Shown in pieces: positions 23,779 to 35,043 of a stretch of DNA of 64,000 bases (positions within the stretch are counted from its first letter, which is position 1; each line of letters starts with the position of its first letter). This stretch comes from Cunninghamella blakesleeana (lineage: Eukaryota > Mucoromycota > Mucoromycetes > Mucorales > Cunninghamellaceae): assembly GCA_017871115.1 (NCBI GenBank), contig JAFCIZ010000003.1, positions 745,001 through 809,000 on the forward strand, in the 5' to 3' direction. The notes beneath the pieces were generated by a model. The model did no database searches. It was not told the origin of the DNA and was given only the letters and a program-made list of their open reading frames with translations. Both the position numbers and the translations under genes were made by a program.

Positions 23779-26015
23779 ATTATTGATATAATAATATACT
23801 GATTATATAAAGGAATATAAGGTAAAATAATTTAACCTAATAGAATGAAATAATAGTATGAAAAAAATAATAAGGAGTGAAAAAAAAAGAAAAAAATAAG
23901 TGAAAGAGAAAGAAAAATAAGTGAAAGAAAGAGGAAAAAAAAAGCTTTTAAAAAAAAATTTGACATACCATTATCTATTCGGGAAATGAAATAAAAAAAA
24001 TTTTCACTTTTTTTCGGGTATAATATAATCACTCCATATTAAAAAAAGTTTTATTAAAATTCTCTCACATGAAGGAGACTTCATCGTCATAACCACCATA
24101 TGTTCCAAAATGTACACTTCCTTCAATATTTTTTTTGTAATACTTTATTTCACTGTTTGTTTTAATATAAAGATCTCGATTATACCTTTAATTTTTTAAA
24201 GATAAGATCTTAAATTATATTTTGTATGTACAACTTAAACCTAAATAAAACTCAGCTTATTGTAAACGCTTTTAACCGATGTCCTTGGTTTAGTCCGAAC
24301 TACGTATTGTATTTTTATCCATAGACATGGTGTTTTTAAAAATAAAGTTAAAATAAAAAAGCATTGATAAAGAGTTATTATGGAGCATCTTTGAAAAAAT
24401 AAATTGCAAGATAAAATTAATTCAAAAATATACATTCTTTATTGTTACATAAACTTTAATTATTTGTCATTTTAGCGATTGAAGCAAATTAAAAAAAGGT
24501 ATATTTTTAGTTAAAAAGCACTTTTCAACCTACGTTTTAAGCCTTTGAGGTTCAATACATTTTACGTACCTTTCAATTTTTTATTATTATTCCATAATAT
24601 ACACATATATATTTCTATAAAATGTTGGTTTTGACAGCCATTGTGATCAGTCGAACTTTTTAAAAAAAAATTGAACCAACCAAGCATTCCTGAAAATTGG
24701 ATTAATAGACCGTATTTCGGATTATTTTACTTTTATGCTGACGTATAGATTATTTATATTTATTTATAACCATGTACGATATATATAATTATACACATTT
24801 TGTTAATTTTGACTTACTTGCTTTTTGTTTTTTATCAATCATCAATCAGTTTAATTATTATTATTTTATTTTAATCTCGATTCGATTTTAATTTAAAAGT
24901 ATATATATATCTGTATTAATTCATTCCGTTTTGTTTTATAAATGTTTAATATGATGTTGTATTTAAAAAATTTCTTCAACTTGTTAAAGTAAGATCGCCA
25001 TTGCTATATATTTATTTAATTTAAAAGACTTTCAATCATATACATTTGTTATCTATCTAACTAAATCATTTATTTAAAACCATCAATCCTTTTTACACAT
25101 TCACTTCCTATATAACCTATATTCTTCATACTACTTTCAAGTTTACTATTTGTAAAAGTCATATTTGGCAGCTATATTTCCCTTTCTTTTTTTCTTTTAC
25201 ATAAATCATTTGTAACTTTATTCATGGTTACAATATATTTTAATTCATTACCAAGGAAAAGGCAAATACATATGTACTGTACTGATGATCAATTCAGCAT
25301 TTCATTCTTCAACCTTTAAACTAATAGCGCTATGTTCATTAATCATTATAGCCTGAATAAGCTTTGCAATCAAGTTTTGTATTCTCTTTTTAAATTTTCA
25401 TTATTTATAAAGTGCTGTTTGTGTATTTTACTAATTATTGTATATTCAATTACCGATAATTTAACTATAGTTGCTATGGTAACTAATGTGTTGTTTATCT
25501 TGGTGAAGTATCTTAATAGCTTATTAATAATAATGCTAAAAAAATAAAAATAAAATAAAACAAAACAATATTTTGCTCTCTTCGATTAAATACTCAATAT
25601 AATTGAGTTTTCCTTATTTAAAGTAATAAAAATGTGGTTCGTTTACTGCATTTAATTCATTCCCAATTCATTCCCTTTTCCTTTTTTTTTTGTTGCATTT
25701 TATTATTATTATTATTATTATTATTGTTCGATTATTTCAGATTTACATTAAACAGTTTTACTCCAATATGTTCATCAAATTTTAAACAAATATAAAGATG
25801 TTCCATACTTAAGAATTGCCCACTTGTAAAGTTTCTTTTATTTTTTTCTTATACGACTGACTGCACATATATTATTTGAGTCCTTATATCCAATCTTTAT
25901 TTCTTTACCATATTATTTTATTTGAATAACTTTGTTTTTAACTGCTTATTTCAGATATATATATGCGATTTTTTTTATCCTATTTCCTAAGAATAATATT
26001 GTTTTGCTAGTTAAA

Positions 26016-26047
<32 letters not shown>

Positions 26048-26081
26048 CGTTCAGTATACATAAATAAATAAATAACCCCTT
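23779..26081. other. 2.3 kb intergenic region
   Basis: The azgA promoter side and the 3' side of the ArAE_2 gene. It is AT-rich with an ATT run at 25700-25724, an A/G-rich block at 23870-23945 and a T tract of about 29 at 26019-26047. A 71-codon + frame at 25332-25547 codes two hydrophobic segments but lacks any known likeness. No tRNA or other RNA gene was recognised. Confidence 0.5.
26019..26047. repeat. Long T homopolymer
   Basis: About 29 consecutive T on the + strand, ending 35 bases before the stop of the ArAE_2 gene. On the coding (-) strand it is a poly-A tract in the 3' UTR region. Confidence 0.8.
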
Positions 26082-27771
26082 TTAATTGATAATTCTTGGA
26101 GGGACATTTGTGTTTTGTTCAACATCCCAACTTTCGAAAAGACTATTCCATTGATCTTGTGGAATAATAGAACCAAACAGTTGTGTCATATTTTGGCCAA
26201 GCTAAATATATAAATATAAATATACATTTATATATCATTATTATAATTATCATTATTTATTGCATATATGCATACATATATTGCCATTATTTTCACCTTA
26301 CCTTATCTAATTCACGAATAATATCTTCAATCATTGTCACATAAGCATAGTAGCAGATGTAGGCGTGATCTTTTTCCAATAAATGTTGTTTTTTCACGGA
26401 AGGTAATTGACGTAAACGTAAAATCAATGCTTTCCAAGCTTGTCTTGCAGGAGGAAAATAAGGAGGTAAAGGTGTTTTCAGAATCAAAGCTGAAGCTAAA
26501 AGATAAAAGTATAATAAAATATTACCTGCCATTTCATGCCGCTCATGACTGACAGGTAAAATGAAATCCATTTGCACATCATCATACCATACATCTTTCA
26601 TTATTACCGTACGAATGGAAGAAAATTTATCTATAATATTTTGGCAAGAATCTAGCATATTACGATAGGTCGCCATAGGGAACTTTCCTTTTAAGCGAGG
26701 TTCATTGGGTGTTTGTGATAATAGAGTTTGTAATTCTAATAAGGTACGTTGTAAACCTACTTCCAAATCCATAAAATTACGAGATAATATTTTACGTTGC
26801 ATTTCCGGTGTAATGATTTTGGTGCAATTGCCATCACTATCCTGTTGCTTCAAAATAATCATTTTATCCGTAGGTCGTTCAGAATAAACAGCTACTAACT
26901 TTTGATACATCCATGCCAATCTTAAAATAAGATCAGATAATCCTTTTCTTAATTCCACGCGTGCTTCATATGGCCAAATATATGCTGTAGCGAATAATCC
27001 AAACACAACACCAACCAAGATAGCCACGCATCGTTGAAAGGCTAGCATCCAAATTTCACTAGAATCAGATTCACGATGATTATATTGATTAAGCATAACC
27101 AAGTTGTAAGCCAAAAGTGTAAACTGGCCAAACTTACCATGTTTATGATTTAAGATTAACCAAAAATTAGGAAGAGAAAATAACCATGTTAATAATGGAA
27201 GAACATACATATTGCCAGGGAATAAAAAATAAAAGAAAGCTGCTGCATAACATCCCAAGATGGTAGAAAAAATACGATAAACTGATACTAAATTTGTACC
27301 TCCAGTAGTAGGTGTCATAACAACCATTAACTATAATTTTATAAAAATAATTTAATATAAATAAATCACAGAAATAATAAAGTGCAAATATAAATATTAC
27401 CGTAATCAAAGCCCATTCCATTCTCCATTCACGGAACCAATCACCAGTAGTTTCAAAAAATGCAGGTGCTGCCATCAATGTTGCTGCCAAAGAAGATTTA
27501 ATAGCATATCTTATCTTTTGTTCTTTAAGCCTAGAAAATGCTCTCCAGGTTTGAATAAAGAATTTACGCCAAGTTGTATTAGGTTCAGGCGTATGTAATG
27601 TATTTATTGTATTACGTTCATTAGGTTTGAAATTTTGAAAAGTAAAAGCATCGTCTATGGCATTAAAAAAGAAAGAGAAAAAGAAAGAAAAATTATTGAA
27701 TTAATATGAATTCATTACTTTGACAAATTAGAGAGTATTGGCTGTGTAGTGTTCTATTTTTTATTTGTTTA

Positions 27772-27828
<57 letters not shown>

Positions 27829-30520
27829 CATCAGAGGATAAATGCTTGGTGGGTAAAAAGACAGAATACCAACGATGACGATTAGAGGCTTCACATTCAG
27901 CCAAATTACCAACAGATTCCACTAAAGGGATCAACTGTCTTGCAAATTCCACCATGTTAAAAACGAAAAAATAAACCAAAAATATCTCTTCATCCAATGC
28001 ATCATCATCGTTGTCACCATTGACAGGAGAAGCTCTATAATCATTTACGTTTTTTGCTTTTCTTTTACTTTTTGATTGTTGTTGTTGAAGTACAGTTAAG
28101 TGAGGTTGTTGGAGAATATGACGTTGGGAAGCTTCAAATAAAGCAATGGCTTTAACTAGATTTGCTTTTAAAACAGTAGCAGAAGGGATGGTTTTCTTTG
28201 TTCTTTCCGAAACTAAGATACCAGTATGGAAATGAGCTTGGAGATGAAAAATGGTTTGTTTACAAGTATAAGCGAGTGATTTCAGTGGTTTTTTAATATT
28301 GGCAATGTAATCGTTTAAATGAGCATGTCTTCCGTTTATCTCTTCATGATTCCCTGCTTCGTCTTCTTCTCCACTATGGGATGAGATTCCAAGTCGGTCC
28401 ACTACAGGCGAGCTATTCGAAATTGGGTATTGTTGATTTAAATCGAAATAGCTAGCAGCTGTCTTTTGTTTCTTTAATCGATCTTGTATTTTACGTCGAC
28501 GATAACCAGCACGAACATTCCAAGTTTCTGTTTTTTTTAATCCATTTGATAAAGAAGGAGGTGCTAATCCCATTGTTACAGATCTTTTAATACTATTTTT
28601 TTTATTATTTGCATTTTGCTGCTGATGACCTTCTCTTGCTGTTACTGATGATGATGAATATGTACCTTGTTCACCACGATTAATTATTTCAAATTGTAAA
28701 CCACAGCTACTTCTTAACCCACCCATGTATTGGGCTAATCTTTCCATGTTTTTCACAATTTCTTCATATTCTTTTACGTGAGATTGTACGCTTCTATTCC
28801 ATACTTCCAATTTAGCTTCATTTAATGATTTTTGTAATGCAACAAAACTTGTACGGTGTGCTACAATAGCTGTTTGCAATGTACGATTGGCTTTAAATTC
28901 AGGCAAATCATCATCCAATAAAAATGTTTTTGTTAACAATTTTAACAATACGCGATAAGATGAGAGTGTCACATCAAGATCTTTCCTATATATAAAAATT
29001 AAATAATAAATATGCATTTATTTATTAGTTTAGTTACAATTCAATAGCAATAGTTACGATGATAAAGCAATTGTTTTAAAAAATAATTACTTTAATTTTA
29101 CAGCAGCAGAAGATGGCCAAAAGACAACGCAGCAAGTAACTGTAATAAATGTACCAGTAGCAACAGCAGAAACAATTTGTTGGATACGAGTAGTATCAAA
29201 ATCACCTAGATTAGCAGATCCTTCACGTACAACAATAACAAAAATAATAATAAAGCAAAGACTGCAAGCTATAATATAATTATAATTATTTAAAAAAATA
29301 AAAATAAAAAATTAAGAAATGGCGTATATAATCCATAACGTTTTCTCTTATTGCTTTCTTGTTCTTATTTAATTTTCTCTAATTCCTTATTAAATTACCA
29401 GTTGCTACAGGAGGTTTATTCCAATGGGCTTTTAAATAAGCAACAATAAAAGTAGATCCAGCTAACCAAAACATGAGAGATATAGCATGAGCTATAAGAA
29501 ATTCATTATTATCCACAAAATAATCCGTTGTGATCATGGAGCCAAAACAAATGATGTTGGCAAATAAAACAAATGCCCAACCATAAATAGATGCTTCCAA
29601 CATACCACCTAATGTCTTTGCAGGATTAAAGAAGACAGTTGCGGTTGCTACTAAATGACTTGAAGTTCGATTATTACCAATAAAAGAATTTAAAGCAGGG
29701 ACAAATGTAAAAAGTGAGCCAATCAAATAAGCAAAACTACATTTTAAAACCAGTTGTTTTTGTGGTGTTAACCGAAGCAAATTGATGCAATGATTAAAAA
29801 AGGATCGAGGATATTGATACCACGAGTACTCTTTTCTCATATAGCCTTGATCATCATCTATAACATGATATGGAGATGCTCTTTTTGCTGTAGATGAGTT
29901 TGTCTTTTGATTGCTGCTAGGTGGAAAAAAGGGTGAATCTGAATCTTCATCATCATCGCTTGAAGTATCTGAATCTGTATCTGAATCTGTACCGGTAGTT
30001 GTCGTTGTACTTTGATAATGAGGCTGTTGTCGTTGGTTATCATTTTCAATTGGATAACTCTGATGCTGATTTTTTTTTATTAATAATGGAGTTGTTTCAG
30101 AATGATAATGCCTATTAAAGTTAAATATAAAAATTAGTTTTTTGTTTTTTTTTTTTTCTTCCCTTTCTTTTTTCACCATTATTTTTTTACATATAATTAT
30201 TATTTATATTATATGCATATTTTTTACTTTTTCATATCTGGGTTATAAAAACGATATTGATCAGATATACTTTCTTCATCTCCGTCTTCTATATCAGGCA
30301 AAGTTGATAATGAAACCGTCCGTTTCTGTATAGTACCATCATCCATAATGACTTCGACTTCACTTGTTGGTGATAAAATAGGGTATTGAGGGAATGGTTG
30401 ATTAGGAAATGATTGTGGTGAGCTTGAATATATTACTGAAGAAGAAAGAAAAGCTGCTTCAGGATTGCTACTTGAGTTGGCATTCCGCGGTAAACGTTTA
30501 TGATCCCTAGAATCGGCCAT
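26082..30520 (-). CDS. ArAE_2/DUF2421 membrane protein (BRE4/FUSC-like)
   Basis: Seven exons, 30520-30228, 30111-29399, 29268-29091, 28985-27826, 27654-27401, 27330-26302, 26201-26082; 1248 residues. Layout: an acidic, Ser-rich N-terminus (about 1-170); a first membrane block (starting SFAYLIGSLFTFVPAL) to about 400; a long cytosolic part with coiled-coil-like helices and disorder; then a second membrane block from IRYAIKSSLAATLMAAPAFF through WALITVLMVVMTPTTGG to AILVGVVFGLFATAYIWP, and a DUF2421-like tail with GLSDLILRLAWMYQKL. This two-block plan is that of fungal Bre4-like and fusaric-acid-resistance (FUSC/ArAE) proteins. Bre4 affects brefeldin A sensitivity and endocytosis in yeast; substrates are not known. 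Intron 4 is mostly a TA microsatellite. Divergent from SHR3 with 280 bases between starts. Confidence 0.88.
27776..27824. repeat. (TA)n microsatellite in an intron of the ArAE_2 gene
   Basis: About 24 TA units directly beside the donor GTATAT at 27825. The run forms the donor side of the intron 27825-27655, so its length would change intron size. Confidence 0.9.
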
Positions 30521-30800
30521 TTTAATCTATTGTGTATATATATGTATATATATATATATAAAAACGTATAAATCCAGAGACTTATATCTTTGTTTATAAA
30601 AAAAAAATGTAAAGAAAAAAGAGGAAAAAAAAAAGTTGCTTTTTTTTTTTCCTACCGAAAAAGATAAGAAATTTTCATGTCCCGATTTTTTTTTAATTTT
30701 GATAATTTTTCATTTTTTTTCTCTCACTGTTTCTTTTCTTCTCTACTTTTTTTTTATTATTTTCATCGTTTTTGTTATTTAAAAGAATAAAAGTATTAAT
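30521..30800. promoter_or_regulatory. Bidirectional promoter, ArAE_2 gene and SHR3
   Basis: 280 bases separate the two ATGs. Seen: TATATA runs at 30536-30560, A and T tracts, and a CT-rich stretch (30718-30745) near the SHR3 side. Two membrane-protein genes share this space, so co-regulation is possible; this is inference. Confidence 0.5.
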
Positions 30801-31318
30801 ATGAAGGAATATCATCAAAAAACAAAAGTTGGATTAATATTGTGCTCCTGCTTTTTCGCTTTTGGCGTAAGTTTTATCATTTATATTTATATAAATTATT
30901 ATTTAATACATTATTTATTTATATATTTAAAACATTTATATATAGACTTATTGGTCAGATTGGGCATTTGATTATTATTTATTATGGGCAAATCCAGCAG
31001 ATCATCCTAATGCCGTTTCTCGAGCAGCTGTAAGTATAAAATAAATAGATAGATAAATAAAAATATTCGGGGAGAAAAAAAAACGAGAAACAATAAGAGA
31101 GAAGTATTTGTTTTTTCATTCTTATATATAAAAATGTTTTTCATCTATTAGATCTATTATGCTACTCAAAGTGAAGTACCCAATATTTTAAAATATATTC
31201 CTTTAGCTAATTTACTCGTTGGCGCTCTTGGTTTTTCAGCTGGTTTGGCTAATATGACTGATGGCAACATCCTTTTCGATGGTGCTTCTGTTGGTAAGTA
31301 ATAATAATCGTAACAATA

Positions 31319-31356
<38 letters not shown>

Positions 31357-32047
31357 TATATACGTGAAGAGAGAGCGTGTGAGTAATAGAGAATCAAAAT
31401 ATAAATAAGTCTATTTTATTTGTCTGATCATTTCTATTCTCATTTTTATATTTGCATTATTTAGTATTATTATTATTCGGATTATCTACTTACACTACCA
31501 GTGTTAAACCAGGTGAGAAAAAAATAAAGAATGAAAAAATAGTAAATATGATATTATATAATAATCTACCCATACAAGTAGGAAAAGTAGATAAAGTTTG
31601 GGTGGAAAAGGTTTGCTAATAAAATAAACTTTTTTTATTATATAACTTATATTAATCTATAAATTTGGGTGATACAAAAATCATAAAAGCATTGGTGACT
31701 GTGACTGAATCCAAGGACGAATTAGAAGTATTAGCAGCATTAAAAAATATCGCAGCCGCTCATTTTATTATTGTTTTAGCTATTACTGGTAATATACACA
31801 TAAATACATACATAAATATATTATATATATACAAGACTATTTTCTATTTTTTATATAAAACAATTAGTTTTTCTAATATTTGGATCATATGATTAACTAT
31901 TTATTTATTTATTTATTATTTTTCTTTTCAGGTATTGTTGGCCTTCAACTTGCTCATTTATTTGCTATTAGAAAAACCGATAAGGCTGAAGCAGCAGAAG
32001 AAGTAGAATCCGAAAAGAAAGAAAGTACAAGCAAGAAAGATGATTAA
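30801..32047 (+). CDS. SHR3: SHR3-type ER chaperone for amino acid permeases
   Basis: Six exons, 30801-30866, 30946-31029, 31152-31293, 31465-31512, 31690-31788, 31932-32047; 184 residues (family about 200-215). Shr3 is an ER membrane protein with four membrane segments that keeps amino acid permeases from aggregating and promotes their packaging into COPII vesicles. Seen: an N-terminal segment ending FGTYWSDWAFDYYLLWANP, the conserved Tyr/Leu-Trp start; a second hydrophobic stretch; NILFDGASVVLLLFGLSTYT, matching the family LFDGASL motif; and ELEVLAALKNIAAAH before the fourth segment. The tail is Lys-rich (KKDD-like ending). Intron 4 (31513-31689) was chosen because it alone links the phases; its first 35 codons are open, which allows other splice forms. 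The Lys-rich cytosolic end suits an ER-resident protein. Confidence 0.9.
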
Positions 32048-32530
32048 GTAAATACATGACTTAATAGGATAATTATATAATACAAATATGTTATAATACA
32101 ATTCAATATCATCCATTATATATGCTTACTTTACGTATTTAATTATGTATACAATATGTAAAAGAATAAAACACTATCATTGTTATTTGTATCAATATAT
32201 ATATATATACATATGCAGTTTAATATATTAAAAATATAGGCTATTATTTGCATTATAATTTCTTTAATATAATTTTTTTAATAATTTTTTTTACATACTG
32301 GTGCAAAAAAAAAAAAAAATTAATATACCCCGTTTGGAAAAAGCATATAAATTTTCTTTAAAAAAAATTCGGCCTTCCCTTTTTTATTTTTTTTCTTTTT
32401 CTTTCGTTTTCTTTGTCCCTTTTTTTTTTCTGCTTTCATATTGTTTTCACATTATATATATACACATTTATATACTCATACATACACTCTTTTTGTTTTA
32501 ATATCAATTAATAAATATTGTATATAAAAT
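32048..32530. other. Intergenic between SHR3 and VMA22
   Basis: 483 bases with TA runs near 32194-32208 and T/C-rich tracts at 32370-32430, upstream of the VMA22 start. A 66-codon + frame at 32301-32501 is Phe-rich from the T runs and not supported. Confidence 0.5.
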
Positions 32531-33803
32531 ATGATAACGACCATTTCTAATGATGAACAACTTGAAGCTATATATAACAAGCTAGATGCTTTAACTGTTA
32601 CTTATCTTACTAAACTAAATCAATATACCCTAAATAGAAACACATCAAGTGATAGATTACAAAAAGTAAATTTAATATAAATTTATAAAAAAGAATTGTG
32701 ATACCTTATTAAAGAGAAAAGCGAATATTTTGTGTGATTATATTAATCATAGTTCGGAAAAATTAACGTATTTTATTATTCTTTTTATTCTTTTTATTTG
32801 TTATTATTGATAAAAGGGATTTATGGACTTGGCGCACGCAAAATATACTATGGGGGCAAAAACAATATCACACTATTCTTATGACGAAAGAATGAAAGCA
32901 AAATTACAAATGTAAGTTGAGTTTTTATTATTAATAGTATTAACAATATTAAAATTAAAATATATATATCTATTTTAAGAGACATATCGTTTATAAAAGG
33001 GGAACGTGAAAGTAATATGTAGAAAAGAAGAAAAAGAAACAAGAGAAAGAAAAATAAAATAAAATTAGACAAAAGGGGAATAATTATTTAAAAATAAGAG
33101 AAGGAGGGTAATTATAAAATTACTACATATTTCCTTTCTCTTTCTTCTTATTTCTTATTACTATTATTATAATTAATGAACATTGATTAATCATCTATAT
33201 ATATTCTATACTTTTTATATTAGTAAAATCAATCAGCAAAACGATCAGCCTTTTGAAATGTTAAGACCAGTAGAAGCGATGAAAGAATCAGCCAGTGCTG
33301 GATTAAGACAAAGAAAAGATAAAAAAAGTAGTAATAAAAAACAACAACAGGATACAGAATGGATGCAAAAAGACCCCAATGATATAGCTGAAAAAGAAGA
33401 GTATGAAATGGATGAAAAAAAACCAGCAAAAAAAGAAAAACGAAATATAGTAAAAGCGAATAGTGGCGACCCTTTACATTGGTTTGGTTTATTAGTATCA
33501 CCTTCTTTAAGAACTTCTCAAGCGCACTTTAAATCTGGTAATATACAAAATAACAATATTAAAAATTATATTAATACCCTATCACAAACCAAAAAAAGAT
33601 ATTACTTTCACACTCATTTAATATTATTTTATATTTTACATTTTATAGCAACGGCCCAAATAATAGAAATGGTCAATTTAGTATATGAATTGGATAAACT
33701 AGAAGAAGAATACATTCATTTGGAACGAAAAAAACAAGAGTTATTGCAAGCAAAACAACAAGAAAGGGAAGATGAAAGAGAAGCTTTACAAGTGAATACA
33801 TAA
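32531..33803 (+). CDS. VMA22: V-ATPase assembly factor Vma22 (CCDC115 homologue)
   Basis: Four exons, 32531-32665, 32817-32911, 33224-33537, 33649-33803; 232 residues. Vma22 works with Vma12 and Vma21 at the ER to assemble the Vo sector of the V-ATPase. Diagnostic: DPLHWFGLLVSPSLRTSQ (159-176), the hallmark of CCDC115/Vma22, followed by a helical C-terminus with a coiled coil (LVYELDKLEEEYIHLERKKQ). The N-terminus has a helix with LDALTVTYLTKLNQY, then AHAKYTMGAKTISHYSYDER. The middle (about 95-150) is a Lys/Glu-rich, low-complexity linker. The first start codon follows a T-rich, TATA-containing leader. Convergent with the STF2-like gene, 332 bases away. Confidence 0.9.
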
Positions 33804-34135
33804 AACAACCATCCTACCCTTTTATTAATACATATAGCACACATACCATTACTTTATTTATTAGTTTATAATTATTTATAAGTTATATACATATATACAA
33901 ATATATACAAATCAACATATAAAAGAATAAAGAGAATAAGAATATATACATTTATTAAATTATTTCATCGTATTTAGTTATTTGAAAAGGAGTTTACACA
34001 TAATGCTATTAATTGACAAAAAAAAAAAAGAATCAATCGATAGAAAAAAGGCTATGATTACAAATTATGATACCTAAAAAAAAAATAGAATAATGAGTCT
34101 TTTTTCTAGAGAATAAAAAATCAATGTAAAATTAA
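33804..34135. other. Convergent 3' region
   Basis: AT-rich 332 bases with AATAAA-like signals (AAGAATAAAGAGAATAAG near 33920) and A tracts. No gene seen. Confidence 0.5.
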
Positions 34136-34585
34136 TCAAGGGTTTACATTTTGTTCAGATTGGCGTAATGATTGGAAGGTTTCTTCATCAACAAGCTGCA
34201 ATTTGTTACTATTTTCGCGGAAAACTTGTTGATCTTTCATGCTATTTTTGTTTTTTAAAAAAAAAGTCAGTATAAATGATCATCTATACTTACATTTTTA
34301 TCAGATTATATATTTTATCTAAATAATGATATAGCTACTTACTCTTCTTCAGCAAATTCCTCTAAATCAACGTAAGTACCCCAATTACCATGGCCCGCTC
34401 CAGCTTTTTTAATTGGGCTACGAATATCTGACAATCCATTTCTAAGGAATCAATTTTTTTTGTAAAAATGCATTAATAAAAAGATAAAGTATTATAAATA
34501 TTTACATTTGATTTTATTTTATATATTACCTTGCGACATGTCTTTCGTTTTTGCTATTAACGATATGGTTAGTGCTTCTTGTCAT
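34136..34585 (-). CDS. STF2: STF2/hydrophilin-like ATP synthase stabilising factor
   Basis: Three exons, 34585-34530, 34441-34343, 34241-34136, give 86 residues (yeast Stf2 has 84). The start MTRSTN and the core SPIKKAGAGHGNWGTYVDLEEFAEE (GNWG at 37-40; split here only for reading) match Stf2: the family has IKKxGxGKGNWGxxGDEIDDL. The C-terminal part is charged and hydrophilic. In yeast Stf2 stabilises the inhibitor complex on F1Fo ATP synthase and acts as a desiccation-protecting hydrophilin. Odd: the usual Lys before GNWG is His and the usual Pro-Gly-Asp is replaced by Tyr-Val-Asp, so function may be shifted. It was found only by joining exons; no exon is long enough alone. Family confidence is good, mechanism is by homology. 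Confidence 0.72.
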
Positions 34586-35043
34586 GATATATTGTAATAT
34601 TTAATAGAATTATATTATTATATGTATATATATGTAATGTATTTGTGTGTGTGAAAATAAAAGTTAGAGAAAAAGAGAATAAATAAATAAAAAGTTGATT
34701 GTGTTATTTATATTTATATTTTTTTTCATCAATATTTACATGGATGAGGTGATGGGAAATAGAATGATTTTTTTTACAAAAGTACCAATCAAAAAGACAT
34801 GGAAAGTGTGGGAATGGTAATTTCGAGAAAAATCATGCGGTTAATAGTACTTCAAACCCAGATGCCATTTTTTGTTGTTGTAAGTCCCTAATATATAATT
34901 TTTATTTTTTTTTGAAACTAAAATACTTAAAATAAATAACTTGCAGATAAAAGGTTATCCTTTATTATTAATAGGTTACATTGAAATAAAATAAAATAAT
35001 ATATCTTGCCCTTTTTTTTATTTTTTAACAAAAATGATGCCAT
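34586..35043. promoter_or_regulatory. STF2-like promoter and AVT3-like 3' end
   Basis: 458 bases, AT-rich, with TATATATAT near 34620-34635 just upstream of the STF2-like start. No gene. Confidence 0.45.

Noticed and set aside
24642..24690. Inverted repeat GTTGGTT ... AACCAAC
   Set aside because: Stem of only seven bases with mismatched flanks; expected by chance.
25332..25547. 71-codon + frame with two hydrophobic segments
   Set aside because: No homology, no splice or promoter context; could be chance in AT-rich DNA. Kept only as a note.
27776..27824. Regular TA array considered as a CRISPR-like or satellite array
   Set aside because: Plain dinucleotide microsatellite inside an intron; no spacers.
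31580..31611. Cassette exon in SHR3 (VGKVDKVWVEK)
   Set aside because: Its phase does not match the next exon; using it gives an immediate TGA, so it is not in the main model.
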